Below the pieces are notes generated by a model. That model worked only from the letters and a program-made list of their open reading frames with translations. It did no database searches and was not told where the DNA came from. This document shows positions 23,286 through 34,956 of a stretch of 64,000 nt of DNA, piece after piece. Source of the stretch: Liquidambar formosana (taxonomy: Eukaryota; Streptophyta; Magnoliopsida; Saxifragales; Altingiaceae); the NCBI GenBank assembly GCA_039720395.1, contig CM077824.1, positions 16,806,046 to 16,870,045 on the forward strand, read 5' to 3'. Both the position numbers and the translations under genes were made by a program. The first letter of the stretch is position 1. Each line of letters opens with the position of its first letter.

Positions 23286-24475
23286 AAAGTTATTAGGCCA
23301 AATTGGACCACCTTGTTGAACCCTATGTCTGACGTCCCCATAATTAAGTTTCTTGTAGTCACCTACAAAGAACAAAGGTTGGATCTAAAATTTTTCCTTT
23401 AATATTATTATTTATTTAGCAAAAGGAAATGTGGCAGTTTTTGTGTTTTGACTTTTCGTACATCTATTTGTTCGATAATGTCATACTCATTGTGCAAATA
23501 TTTAAATGTTTAGAGATGTTTTTAATGATTTCACTACTCAATTTTCATTGATTAAATAGTTGAAATTGGGAAAATTTGAGAAGTAAATTTCAAGCATTTT
23601 AAGAATACATTTAAGCTTTATGTCATTCTTTGTTTGGTGCAGGGAGATCTTCGTGCATTCTTAAAACGAAAGGGTGCATTGAGGCCAACATTCGCTCTGA
23701 AATTTTCTCTTGATATCACAAGGTCTGTCAACTGTTTACTTGCTGAATTTGTCTGTATATTAAGTACCATGCAATGAACAGATGCCCAATCTTGACATGG
23801 GAGTGGATGGTTACATGTATAGTTATATTAGTTGGAAATCTCTTGAAGCTTCTCATAGGATTTGAAATGAGCATAGAATTTATTAAGAGATTTCTTTTTT
23901 TCTTTTTTTTTTTTCAAAATAAGGTTGTGTAGTTAGTTGCTGAAATCAAATCATTTGATTGCCTCAGATTTCTGAATGCTTCATACTAAAGTGCAAGTCA
24001 AAATATAGCAAGTTAGTAATCTCAATGATTTGCAGTATTGGAAAGCTGTTCAGTGTGATGTGAAATAAAACGAGAGAAAAGTATTTTGAATTGCCTTGTC
24101 ATTTGGGCTGCTACTGGATCAAGTATGAGATCATTAATTGAAGTATTTACCCATATGGTATGAAGTACAATTAACTATAGATGTAAGCTAAAGAGATGGC
24201 TTATAATTGATGGGAAGTGGAAATGAAGGGACCAACATGGTTTCCTCCCCAAAATGGGAAAGGAATAGGTTGATTTATTGTTGATAATTAATGAAATGAC
24301 CCATAAATTAATTGTGAGAAATTTGAGATCCTCAGAAAAAAAGACCAGGTCAATTTTCTTGCTTTAGAAGACCAGAAATTGAAAAAGTAGAAGATTAATT
24401 AGTTGCAATAAGGCTTGATGATAAGGTTTCAAACACCCTTGTAAATTGCATTGGAAACAGAATTAGAAAGTAATA

Positions 24476-24520
24476 TATATGTATATATATATGTATATAT
24501 GTATATATATATATATTTGG
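24476..24520. repeat. (TA/GTA)n microsatellite
   Basis: An alternating TATATG/TATA tract. It is directly followed by a motif, GGTACAATTGGAGGGTTTTG, that resembles one at 810-835; a dispersed short element may be involved. Confidence 0.7.
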
Positions 24521-25711
24521 GGTACAATTGGAGGGTTTTGAACCCCTAACCCTCCCTCACCTCTAGGCTGGCCCCAGTGGCTTTGAATGTATCAGGTTAT
24601 CTGTTTATGGCCTTTGTCTTCTAATTTTGAGCAGTAATAATAAGTAACCTAGGAATCTAGATTCCATCTATTGGGATCGTGCATTGTGTTTGAGCTTATT
24701 AATGCATACTGTATGTGCCTTGATTTACTTGGAATTAATATCTCATGTAAAAATAGTGATTGCCAGATCCTTTGTTGTGGAATTTGAACGATCATTATTC
24801 ATTGATATTGTATAGGATATCTGAGGAATTATGTGATATTTTCCTCATAGCGATTTCTTGTTTCAGGGGAATAAATTACTTGCATGAGCATAAACCTGAG
24901 GCAATTATTCATCGAGATCTTGAGCCTTCGTATGTTATCATTCCAGTTAACTTGTGCCCCCACCCCCCTTTTTTTTTTCTTTTTTTTGTATAATTACTGG
25001 GCACGTATATTTTCTTAATTATTTATGAGTAAGATAACAGAAATATACCGCGGGATGATTCTGGGAATCTGAAAGTCGCAGACTTTGGAGTCAGCAAGCT
25101 GTTGAAAGTTGCAAAGACAGTTAAAGAAGATAGGTCTGTGATATGTCACGAGACTTCTTGTAAGTTTTCTGCTTTATGGAGAAAGTTTGTATATTCTATT
25201 GTTGTTAAATTTGATATTCTAAATGACGGGCTGTTTGGTAAATCAAAGGATGGTCCATCCAAGTTGGTCTTTATTGGAAAAGGCAGAATCCAGTTTGGTT
25301 ACTGCAGTATCCAAAGTGGTAGTTTAAAAGTTAAGTAAGGCAAAAAGATCAGTGTACCCTGTACACAGTTCTTCTGCAAGCGCTGCTCTGCACATATTAA
25401 ACTTCCAAACAGACCCTTAAGATTTGCAAATTTATTGCAATTTAGGTATTAAAATCTAATTTTTCCTGATTGTGTTGGTGTAAATAGTTCTAGTATACTG
25501 TTTAGTCTTATTTTAAAGTCTGGAATGTGTGCATGCATATACAGAATTATAGATATATGTCATGCCTTGAGTGTTGTAGCTTTGATTGGCATGGTAGTGT
25601 GAACTGGTGTCAATTTGTTTTTGCTGAAGGTATTTTTGTCTCATTAACAGGGCAGTATGCGCAGCTCCAGAGGTTTTTAAGAATGAAGAACATGATACTA
25701 AAGTTGATGTT

Positions 25712-26270
25712 TTTTGTGTTCCATCGAAAATGACACTTTTTGTTTGGATAGTTGTTAAGGATTAGTGTCTTACGGTAGAGAATTTGATGAGTAGAGGATG
25801 GATTATGCCCAATAGGCGCATTCTCTGTTAGTTTGAGGAGGAGTTGGTGGCTCCTATTTTTATTTATTGCCATCACACTAGAGAGCTTTGGCCTTTCTCT
25901 TTGCTAATTAGCATGGGTTTGGTTGGCGTTTCCTAATTCAGTGAGAGATATTTATGTGGTCGGGTGGATTAAAAGTGGGAGAGAAGAAAGAAGGTTATTT
26001 GGAGAATGATTCCTCTTTGTCTCATGTGGAGTGTGTGGAAGGAAGAAGATAAAAAATTCTTAGAAGAGGAGGAGCCTCCCATTGATGAGTTTAAGGTGAT
26101 CCTTCTTAGGTTGCTTTCTTGTTGGTTTACAGCTTCTAATGTTCCGAATAGAGCTGCTTTTTTGGATTTCTGTTTTTTGTTTTCTTTTCTTGTATACTTT
26201 TGTATACTGTCCTAGGGTCTTTATTTTTCTTCTTAGTGAATCATTTACTTATCAGAAGAAAAAGGAAGTT
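25712..26270 (+). mobile_element. 5'-truncated LINE ORF2 tail inserted in a kinase exon
   Basis: At about 25711 the kinase frame (TKVDVF) changes into text typical of the zf-RVT end of plant L1 ORF2 (VPSKMTLFVWIVVKD, MSRGWIMPNRRILC) and, after frameshifts, LCLMWSVWKEEDKKFLEEEE. It ends in an A-rich tail (AGAAGAAAAAGGAAG) near 26262, then a TA microsatellite. Several stops show it is old. It directly interrupts the kinase activation-loop exon. Confidence 0.7.
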
Positions 26271-26589
26271 ATATGTAGATATATATATATATATATATAT
26301 ATAGGGGATATATATCTTCAAAACCAATTGTCGGATTAAATTTGATTCATATGTAGGTTATGCATGTCAAAAATCGAGTTGATACAAGATTAAGAGATGC
26401 TTCATCCATAAATGTCCTTAAATGAGTGATTGCTATTGATTAAAAAATGTAAGTTTTAGATCGAATAGCAATCGGTCTCGAATCAAATTGAGTTTTGGTA
26501 TGTATCATATACATGAGAAGGCTCTCTAATCCAATAGTTGTTTTCGCAAAATACGAGTCGCAAGTAAGAGTTTTGGAGTGCACCTAATA

Positions 26590-26990
26590 TTAAAAGAACA
26601 CACACACACACACATATATATAGTCAAGATCCATGGACACAAATTTTTACACTTTTTTAGATAAACCTATCTGTGGCACATATTTTAAGAAACCCACCAT
26701 TGGATTAGATAGACTTCACATGCAAGGTACGCATGCCAAAAATCAAGTTGATTCAAGATTAAGAACTGCTTCATCCATAAATGAGAGATTTTTTTTTATT
26801 AGAGAGGTAATTTTTTGGATCAAACAGTTTCTGATCAACTTGATTTTTGGCATGCATGACCTATATGGGAAGGTTATCTAATCCAACAAAGGATTTCACA
26901 AAATATGAGTTACAAATACACTATCAAAAAAATTGTGTATGAACTTATGTAAAAAATTGTGTTCATTGATCCTATTTCTATATATATATA
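26590..26990. mobile_element. MITE-like element in TA repeats
   Basis: Between CA/TA microsatellite tracts lies a ~400-bp non-coding stretch. Its ends are inverted (TATAGTCAAGATCCATGGAC on the left, TCATTGATCC and TATATA on the right). It shares phrases with 1920-2110 (CCCACC.TTGGATTAGATAG) and with 26330-26420 (TTGATNCAAGATTAAGA). The family appears to insert in or next to TA repeats. Confidence 0.5.
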
Positions 26991-26993
26991 TAT

Positions 26994-27136
26994 AGAGCTT
27001 TGATCATGTGTGGGATATCTCATATGATCACGGCCGTCGTGAGTAACACGCGCGAGCGCATAAATTGGCGTGTCATCTACGAACGGCCGTGATCATCCGA
27101 TATAATCTGTGATATTCCGCACTTGAACAGCCTTAT
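26994..27136. mobile_element. Short palindromic MITE, first of a pair
   Basis: It is flanked by (TA)n. The terminal inverted repeats are GATCATGTGTGGGATATC and its near-complement GATATTCCGCACTTGAAC. Inside, GATCACGGCCGTC and GAACGGCCGTGATC pair. The interior is GC-rich, in sharp contrast with the surrounding AT-rich DNA. It is non-coding and non-autonomous. Confidence 0.7.
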
Positions 27137-27169
27137 CTGTGCGTGTGTATATATATATATATATATATA

Positions 27170-27411
27170 AGGCTAATCATGTGTGGGATATCCAGAGTAT
27201 CCAGTTCGATCACGGCCGTCTATGAGTGACACACGCGCATTCACGCGCCTGCGCGTGTGGCTTACGGATGACTGTGATTGAAGGGGATATCCTATTCGAT
27301 CACAGCCGTCCGTGAACAACACGGGCAGGCGCGTGAATGCATGCGTGTCATCCGTGGATAGCTGTGTGATCGAACAGGATAGTCCGAGATATCCCGCACA
27401 TGATCAACCCT
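27170..27411. mobile_element. Palindromic MITE, second of a pair, with two inner hairpins
   Basis: The ends ATCATGTGTGGGATATCC and GGATATC-related GATATCCCGCACATGATC form the same inverted repeat as the neighbour, and (TA)n lies on both sides. It contains two successive GATCAC(G/A)GCCGTC cores with CG-rich flanks, so it looks like a dimer of the shorter type. Insertion next to TA microsatellites suggests Micron-like targeting; that is inference. Confidence 0.7.
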
Positions 27412-27958
27412 CTATATATATATATATATATATATAGGATGATGATTAGGTAAGCACATGCTTATATAACTCAAAAATGTTTTTTGAAAATTCCACAAAA
27501 ACCTATGTTTTATCCATGTGAAGATTTATGAAGCATAATTTTATCCTTGCGCATATCCTTGTTTTTTGAAAAATTTGTCATATGATTTATTTTACAGGTT
27601 AATTGAGGAATGTTGGAGTGAGAAGCCCATTCAAAGACCAACATTCAGGCAAATAATTAATAGGTTGGAGGACATTAGTAATCACTAATCAGCTTGGACA
27701 TAAAAGCCTTGGAAGGTATAAAATCTGTCTCTTTGTGTGTGTGTGTGCGTGCTTGTGTTAAATCCTTTTAATTATAAAGGTTATGATTAGGAAATATAAG
27801 CACCATGATGGCCTTTCCGTTAAATATGAAATTTATGTAACAATAGAACTAACACGGTTGTTGATTATTAAGATGGATATGATATTTTCGATATGGAAAC
27901 TTTAAACAATGGGAAGTTATGAAATTTCATTTCACTTTTTTAAACTACTTAGTAGATG

Positions 27959-28254
27959 GGGTAAATTACAAGAAACCCGACTAATGTTTGGCCCTTTTTC
28001 ACGTAACCCCCCTAAAGAAAAGATGGTTGTAGTGTCCTTCCTGATAGCTTACAAATTTAGCAATTAGTACTACTGTTAATTGTTCGTGAAATTAACTGTG
28101 ATCCCATGACATTTTTCTATCTAATTCTATGAACAACAAACAGTAGCGCTAATTGTTAAATTTGTAAGCTGTCAAGGACATTGCAACCATTTTTTCATTA
28201 TGGGGGTTACGTGAAAAGAGGCCAAACATTAGAGAGGTTTCATGTAATTTACCC
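27959..28254. mobile_element. MITE with long terminal inverted repeats (MULE-like)
   Basis: The 296-bp element has >45-bp imperfect inverted ends starting GGGTAAATTACAAGAAACCC and ending with CATGTAATTTACCC. Flanks TAGTAGATG (27950-27958) and TAGTAAATA (28255-28263) match at 7 of 9 positions, fitting an aged 9-bp Mutator-type duplication. The ends resemble those of the split element at 51225-56636. Confidence 0.75.
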
Positions 28255-28263
28255 TAGTAAATA

Positions 28264-28367
28264 CTTCACTAAAAGCAATGCGAAGATAAGAAATTATGGG
28301 AGGCAAAAAAAAAAGGTCATTACCCAGTTTGGTCCTGCTAAATTTTGGGGGCAAACAAGAAGAGAGA

Positions 28368-28401
<34 letters not shown>

Positions 28402-30209
28402 GAGGTTGGGATTTCCATAAATTTTATATGTCAAGTTATTTTCATTTATTATGTAATTAAGACGCCTATATTTAGCAATGTTATCGGTGTACTTGGTGAT
28501 GGTCCTACACTCCTACATAGTCTCCAAGGTTGTTGCCTAAATGACCTTGTCTAATACAGTAATGCTTGATAAAAATTGATAGAAATTTTAGACGTACTGT
28601 AAAGCAATCTCATAACAGCTGTTGATAAAATCTTAAGCAGCCAGTTCATTATTGTGACAACTTCAGCAATATTCTTGCTACAGATCTTATTGCGCAAGCC
28701 TTAAGTAGGGACCTGTTTGCTACAGATCTTATTGCGCAAGCAAATAATTTTCTTTTTTTTGTTTTTTTGTTTTTTTTTTTTTCGTTTAGTGGTTTAAGTG
28801 CATCCCATCCAGGCATATTGAATTTGATTCCCTTTTTGTGGGCTGAAAACTACAATTTGTACACAGATAGATACGTGAAAGGCTGCAAGCAGGATTTCTG
28901 AATTTATGAACCTGCACTTATAATTAATTATAAATATAAACCCAACTTTTTTTTATCGATGTTAAAACCTCATCTAAATTTTATGGTCAATCAATTGATA
29001 GTTTGTTTCTACATGTTCATGTACTTGTTGATTTAGGATTTGAAGTGTTCTCATGATGAACTATATTTTGAGCACCATTCTCAACCTACGGAACTTCTCA
29101 TTGGAATGGTGTTCGGTATTTAACTTTAGTCCAGTCTTCATTTGGAAGGTGAAGTGGAAGCTGTGTTATTGAAAATTTACAAATGAGTTGGCTCTTTGAT
29201 GAAGAATATATGGATGCAATATGCTTGTTAAAGAAGAGCAGGTCATGTGATCTCTTTTAGTTTTCCTTATATCTTCCTAAAATCATTGTAATGTTGGCTG
29301 AAGTGTCTTAGGAGGGGGAAAAACACTAACAGCATGAAGAGAGATGGTCATAGCGATTGGAGCTGTCAAATAATCTATGTTCTCTGAATTACGATTGGAG
29401 CATTCAATGTATAAAGGCTTTGTCAATTTAAAGTACTATTAATTAATACGTAGCCTGAAACTTTTTGTTTGAAAGGATAATTTTCATTGCCAAGCTGATG
29501 TGCAAAGAGCATAATTTTGACAATAAGCAGTCGGCAGAAGATACATACTTTGTTATAGGGAAGAGGAGGAAAAGGATAGCAGGTATCCATTACTATTGTC
29601 TTGTGATTTAATCTTCAATATATTGTTGTACCACTTAATGACATGAGTCATGCATTACACCCAGAAAAAAGGCAATCCAGTCAACATTTCTGCAATCTGA
29701 AAGCAAGTGCTGGAACTTCTCTGCAAAAGATTCATATTTCTTCAAATCTCAACTATGAACACAAAAATTTTATATGAAATAGATTCTGCTCAAATGCCAA
29801 AAAAAGAACACTCTAGGAAAACAATTTCCACCTTTCACGATAAAGTCGATCTGCACTTTGATATTTTTAATGGGATCTATGTTGGATCATCATTTTCCCC
29901 ACAGGTGCATCATTAATGTCCTAACCCCTAAGAGGCTAAGACAATTCAAAGATTTGAGTGGCATTGACAACCAGTTGATGAACTGGAAATAACCAGAGAA
30001 AAAACCTCGACTATTCAATTCAAGTAACTGGATCCCCACTAAATCCAAATTAGGTTGATGCCATCTCTTAGCTCACACAAGAAAGAAAACAACTTCAAAT
30101 TATAAGCGTGTGCTCCATCCAACATCATTTGCAAAGAAACCAATTTTATCAGCATTCACTGATACACATCTACTGGACCATACTGCCCCAATCATGTAAA
30201 TCTCTGCTG
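28264..30209. other. No recognised gene
   Basis: AT-rich sequence with a short (GA)n tract at about 28378-28400. There is also a local duplication of CTACAGATCTTATTGCGCAA (28679 and 28719). No coding region or RNA gene is supported. The part next to 30210 may be the 3' flank of the helicase relic. Confidence 0.4.
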
Positions 30210-31238
30210 CTATTTTTCTCCTTCATTGGCACCATCATCAGCAGCCTTCATATCATGATTACTAGCAAACTGCTGATAGTACTGCAAAACCTTTGGGTGT
30301 GCAATAATTCTTGAGGAACGGAAACCAGATAAATGAAGGCCCTCCAAGCTTCTTACACGGGAAAGTGCAACATATACCATCCCGCAGCCACAAGCTCTAG
30401 AGAGATCAGTATGCAGTCTGTCTAGAGTCATGCCTTGGCACTTGTGAACGCTTAAAGCCCATGCCAATACTAGGGGTATCTGTTTTCGAGTGGCAACTAC
30501 TAAATCTCCCTCTGTCACATCCCATGTTTCCGGTTCAATCACCACCGTCTCTCCTGAATCAAATTTGACTATCGGTAACAGATCTTTATGACTTAAGTTC
30601 AAGACACTATTCTTCTCTGGCTTGCTAAAACCAATAATGGTACCCGTGGCACCGTTAACCAGTTTGAGCTTGATATTTATATTTTTTATCAGCATCACCC
30701 TTGCACCTTCACATACCTCATAACCTCAAGATGCGTGGGTGCAAGACCCTGTTCGAGCTGGCTCTTCCAAGGATTCTTACCACTATCAACAGCAGTGTAA
30801 ACAATAGTTTCCTCTTCCAAGCTTTTCATTCTATCTGCATTCACTCTATTCACATCTTCATTCCTCGGATGGAGTTGTACGACTGAAGGATCTGGCTTAG
30901 CCTTAGAGCAACGATGTACTAAGAGCTTTAAGTCATCTGGATTACTCTCACCCCTTCTTATACCCTGCAGTAACTTGATAAGAAGAGGGTCCGATTGTCG
31001 GAAAATATTGGTAAGTTCAACCTCTAGGTCGAAGCTTGCATTCCAGCTATCAGCTTCGAACGCAAAATGCTTACCACACGATTAACGTTGATCAACAATG
31101 GGTGGTAACTGCAAGAAATCCCCACTCACAACCTCATCCGTGAATTCATATCGCACCGCTCTGGCAATGTGCTCAATATTTTCAAACAACTCCCCATCAA
31201 TCATACTAATTTCATCTATGACCAACGCCTTAACTTCA
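30210..31238 (-). pseudogene. PIF1-family helicase, 3' part (split by retrotransposon)
   Basis: Antisense reading from the right edge continues the helicase frame broken at 45281: KALVIDEISMIDGELF (motif II), then SGDFLQLPPI. Defects follow: an apparent in-frame loss of several residues before SGDF; a TAA at 31084-31082 after VDQR; and a frameshift near 30710. Downstream of the frameshift, 30698-30210 stays open and gives the conserved C-terminal motifs (LAWALSVHKCQGMTLD, VYVALSRVRSLEGLHLSGF). PIF1 helicases unwind DNA 5' to 3' in nucleus and mitochondria. This looks like a cellular gene type, not a Helitron RepHel. Confidence 0.85.
31234..31238. repeat. Target-site duplication CTTCA, left
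   Basis: Five bases directly before the left LTR, identical to 45281-45285. Removing the element and one copy restores the helicase reading frame. Confidence 0.9.
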
Positions 31239-32088
31239 TGTACGCACAAATTTCGTGTCTAGAAATAAATAGACCAAAAAAAGTGGACAAAGGATAATCT
31301 TATTAATTTGTAGTAGCGGAATACAATCTCTGTGTAGACTTTGTTTACAAAGTAAAATAATCCTCTGATTCTTCTCTCCTTGAAACTTTGACTCGAGGGC
31401 TTGAACAGCTTGTTCTCGATTCAATGGGCGAAATCTCCTTCGATGTAGGTGGAATGGATCTCTTGTGTGAGTCTCTAGGCTTTGAGCGTATTAGAGACTA
31501 TGAACTTTGGTGCGAGTTCTTCGTCTTGAGTCTTTGGTGTAGAAGTTCTATGGAGCTTTTGAGGCTTTAATCCAATAGAGCTTCAATGCTTGAATGTTGG
31601 TCACGTCAGAGCTTTTGAGACTTTGGTCTGACAGAGCTTTGTTGCTTGAATCTCTTTTTTTTTTGACCCTTGGGGGCTACCTCTATTTATAGTGGTAGGG
31701 TGAAGAGTATTCTGATAAGAATTGACTTCTTAATAATTATCCCTTATTTATCTTTTATAAAAGGATAAATATTAATTATTTAATAGCCATCCTAACCAGA
31801 ACACGTGGCAACATTTGATTGGAAGAATTATTTGTCTTCCTTTTATTTGGTCTTACTTGACAAGTGTCAATATTTGATTTGGCCACCTGTGTAGTAATTT
31901 TAAAACACATGGCAACTTGTAATTCGCCAATGCTATGTAATAAAAGATACATGGCACACATTTATTTGCCATAAATATATCCCACTCAACTTATAAGAAG
32001 ACACGTGGCCAAATTTAATTTGCCATGATTTAGTTGACTTTAAGACACGTGTCCACTTGTGAGTGGTTGCAAATTTTCTCGTTCTACA
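31239..32088 (-). repeat. 3' LTR of the Tat-like element
   Basis: 850 bp, TG...CA boundaries (plus strand TGTACGCACA...CGTTCTACA), same length as the copy at 44431-45280. It holds the same TATA motif (31683-31691, minus strand) and the same series of ACACGTGGC-like boxes. Confidence 0.95.
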
Positions 32089-32105
32089 AATGCCCCCTCG
32101 AGACT
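32089..32105 (-). promoter_or_regulatory. Polypurine tract
   Basis: On the minus strand, CTCGAGGGGGCATT lies directly before the 3' LTR. This is the usual place for the plus-strand priming site of an LTR retrotransposon. Confidence 0.75.
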
Positions 32106-32283
32106 TGTTTGCGTACACAATTTAGTAGTGTAAAAAAGCGGGCATGTCTCGAAATTTTATTTTATTTTATTTTTTTGAACTAATGAATTTGTGCACACAC
32201 CATATGCCATCGTCATTTTTTTTTAATTGAATTTGGAGTAATAGCCAAGTTGGAACTTTAGCCAATCAACTAATCATTGAATA

Positions 32284-32324
<41 letters not shown>

Positions 32325-32436
32325 TAAAAAGAAACAATGAAGTAGCTAATTGTACTAATTTGGAGCCAAGCCAAAATCATAGTGAACAAGCCTCTTCATG
32401 TATGCCCCCACGTGGCTTCTTGCATTCCTCTTTCCC

Positions 32437-32468
<32 letters not shown>

Positions 32469-33613
32469 CTTCCAAAAGTGCCATCATTGGCTTTATTTTT
32501 TTTTTTGGACCCACATAGTGGATGTTTCCAAGTCTTCTTGGATAATAGCCTGCCATACATGCCCTCTTTTTTTTTTTTCTTTTTTTTTTCTTTTTTGGTG
32601 ACTTCCAAAAGTCTAACTTTGGCTTGAGTTCTCAACTTTTCATGGATCCACGTGATGAATACTTCAAGTTTTTCTTGGATCATTACTAAAGACCCACGGA
32701 TGCTCACAGTAGTAAAATTAATTCCAGCCAAGCCTTAACACGTCTTTTAGACTAAGTGCTCTATCAGAATCTAGATTTCACAATGAAATAGGAAACCCAC
32801 ATAACTAGTTCACATAGGACTATAAACTTGTCAAGCAGAATTCTTGAAGAAGTCCTAATTTAAATCTGAATTGAAGTTCTAATTGAATTGAACTTGCTTC
32901 ATCCAGTGTCTATAAAATAAACCCCTTGTTTTCTTCTAAAATCAATTCGTGTTCAGCCCTTGTTTCTTTGTCTTTTGCGCGCAAGAATTCTCACAGGTGA
33001 GCACGTCCTCTTCCTAGCTTCTCTTATTCAGCTTATTTTTTTTTTTTGCTAAATTGCTATTTGCATCATGCATGAAATCATGTAAAGGACAAAATAGACA
33101 TGAATCCAGCCCAAAGCTTTGTTGACTTCCACGCATAAGGTACCCCTGCTCAAATTTGATCAATGGCAGCTCTTCTTTACCCCTGTTCAGTGCATTGATT
33201 CAAAGAAAAGGGACCCACTTGGACTAAAAAAACAAATCCTTTACCACAATAATCAACGCCCAAAAAGTTATGGTACCATGATCACGCCATGGATTGACTA
33301 GAATTAACCTTCTTGCGGGCTCGATTGGGGCCTACATCATCCGTCAGCCTGACATCGTGACTCCGCTGAGACTCCCTTATGGTTCTTTTGCAGAGATGGT
33401 TCCATATAATCCCGCCATACACCACGTACTATATCATTCTTCTGATTGAATTTTTTTTTTTTTTTTTTTTTGTCAGTATAACATCCAATTTTTTTTTTTC
33501 AGTCTTTCTTTCTTTCTTTTTCAGTTGAAAACGCATAGCATCCTTTTTTTCTTTTTCTTTTTCTTTTTTTTTTTTTTTTCTTTCTTTCTGGGGACTCCAC
33601 CTCCACGGCTGCA

Positions 33614-33649
<36 letters not shown>

Positions 33650-33722
33650 GCATAATCAACCTGCCTAGTTCTTTGTAGCCTTCTAGACCTTCTTTTTAGC
33701 TTTCATGACTTGTTCCACACAT
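32106..33722 (-). other. 3' non-coding region of the Tat-like element, T-rich
   Basis: This part of the retrotransposon holds repeated poly-T tracts on the plus strand, and a phrase, ACTTCCAAAAGT, repeated near 32468 and 32600. No gene is supported; the short open frames are low complexity. Confidence 0.6.
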
Positions 33723-33731
33723 AAATATATG

Positions 33732-33997
33732 GGATTGGGATTTGCTGCAGTTGGCCCTTCTAACTGCACGGTGCAGTAGCCGAAAGATGCATGACACGTG
33801 GCAGTTGGATTGTTGAACGGCTGAGATGGTTTAAAAGGGATTGCAAGGGATTGGTGCCAGTTTGGTTTGGTTAACGTCGTTTGTGTAACAAAACGATGTT
33901 CTCAGTCAGTCGCCAGCGAGTCACCGGCTCCATCGCTGGCGAACTGACTTCACCCGCTTGCCCCCTCGCCGTCGTATGTCTCTCTTTCTTTCTTTCT

Positions 33998-34033
<36 letters not shown>

Positions 34034-34947
34034 GTATGCTGTAATGTTGGGTTTAGGCGGCAACAGGAGGGGAAGGGTCGCCGCCGAAGCCTTCAAGGTT
34101 CAAATCTGATTGCGGTCTTCATGAATCTGAACCCTCCCTTAATTTTTCCCGTACAAATATGTTGAGAGCGCCATCGTTGGAGAGAGAAGGGGCTATTGGG
34201 TTGGTTGGAGAGAGACGAGGACGCCAAGCGTGTCTAGTCAATTTGTGGTTGGCTGAGATCTCAAGGCGGATTTCAAAACCAGGAAGAAAACAAAAAAAAA
34301 AAAAAAAAATTGGAGAAGAAGAAGTCACCATACCTCCTCATCGGTGGTGTGTGCTCGCTGGTGAAAGGGGGGAATGTCAATTTGTGGTTGGCTGAGATCT
34401 TAAGGGATTTTCAAAACCATGGGAAAAAAAAAAAAAAAGGAAAAGTCACCATACCTCCTCGTCGGTGGTCTGTGCTCGCCGGTGAAAGCGGGGGAGGGTC
34501 AGATCCATTCTCCTCGTCGGTGGTGTGAGCTCGCCTGTGAAATGGGGGGGTCAGATCCATTCGCGAGTCACTCCTTGGTAAACCCCTGCTTTCCCTTCTT
34601 TTCCCCTTTTTCCCACCGTCATGCCATAGCTCAACGATCGCAGTGCAACCAAACGCCGGCAAGTTGGGTTGTGCACTTATGCCATGGATCTGATCATGGT
34701 GTTGGTGGAGAAGAAGAAGAAAACCAGATCTGGGTTTTCTCCTTTGTTTTTTTGCTCCGTCCCTCCTTCACAAAACGCAGCGTTTTGTGTGTTAAACCCC
34801 CTTAACAGCAAACGGCGTTAAGCCTGTTTGACGCCAATCCCATTTTAGCAATCTCAGCCCTTTAGCAATCAAACAGCCACATGTCACACATCAGTCGGCT
34901 ACTGCATCATGCAGTTATAAGGGCCAAACTGCAGCAAATCCCATTCC
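33732..34947. mobile_element. MULE-type transposon nested in the retrotransposon
   Basis: A 1216-bp element with long inverted ends (GGATTGGGATTTGCTGCAGT on the left; the right end is the complement of GGAATGGGATTTGCTGCAGT), with similarity continuing for about 100 bp. A perfect 9-bp duplication AAATATATG lies at 33723-33731 and 34948-34956. The interior is GC-rich and gene-like (GGCGACAACAGG, CCGCCGAAGCC) and contains an imperfect ~160-bp tandem repeat (34237-34480: ATTTGTGGTTGGCTGAGATC, CACCATACCTCCTC). It may carry captured host sequence (Pack-MULE), but no gene family is recognised. Confidence 0.88.
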
Positions 34948-34956
34948 AAATATATG

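Larger units (their letters stand above)
21668..27720 (+). pseudogene. Integrin-linked/ankyrin Raf-like protein kinase gene relic
   Basis: Exon-like blocks with splice sites encode parts of a plant integrin-linked-kinase-like Ser/Thr kinase. 21668-21751 is the glycine-loop/VAVKKLGEE region. 23643-23722 has GDLRAFLKRKGALRPTFALK. 24867-24929 has INYLHEHKPEAIIHRDLEPS with the catalytic HRD. 25041-25159 has KVADFGVSKLLKVAKTVKED with DFG. 25651-25711 has AAPEVFKNEEHDTKVDV. 27598-27688 has LIEECWSEKPIQRPTFRQII. The exon expected between the first two blocks is not found, and neither is the region between DVF and the LIEEC block. A LINE tail enters inside the APE exon, and the last exon ends early at a TAA. 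The ankyrin N-terminus is not seen. Such kinases act in cytosolic stress signalling; this copy cannot make one. Confidence 0.8.

Noticed and set aside
30210..31238. Helitron RepHel helicase
   Set aside because: The motifs match the stand-alone cellular PIF1 type, no Rep domain is near, and no Helitron ends were seen at the borders.
33881..34805. Short open frames inside the nested MULE
   Set aside because: Low complexity, mutually overlapping and without recognisable domains. I keep gene capture as a possibility but do not call a gene.
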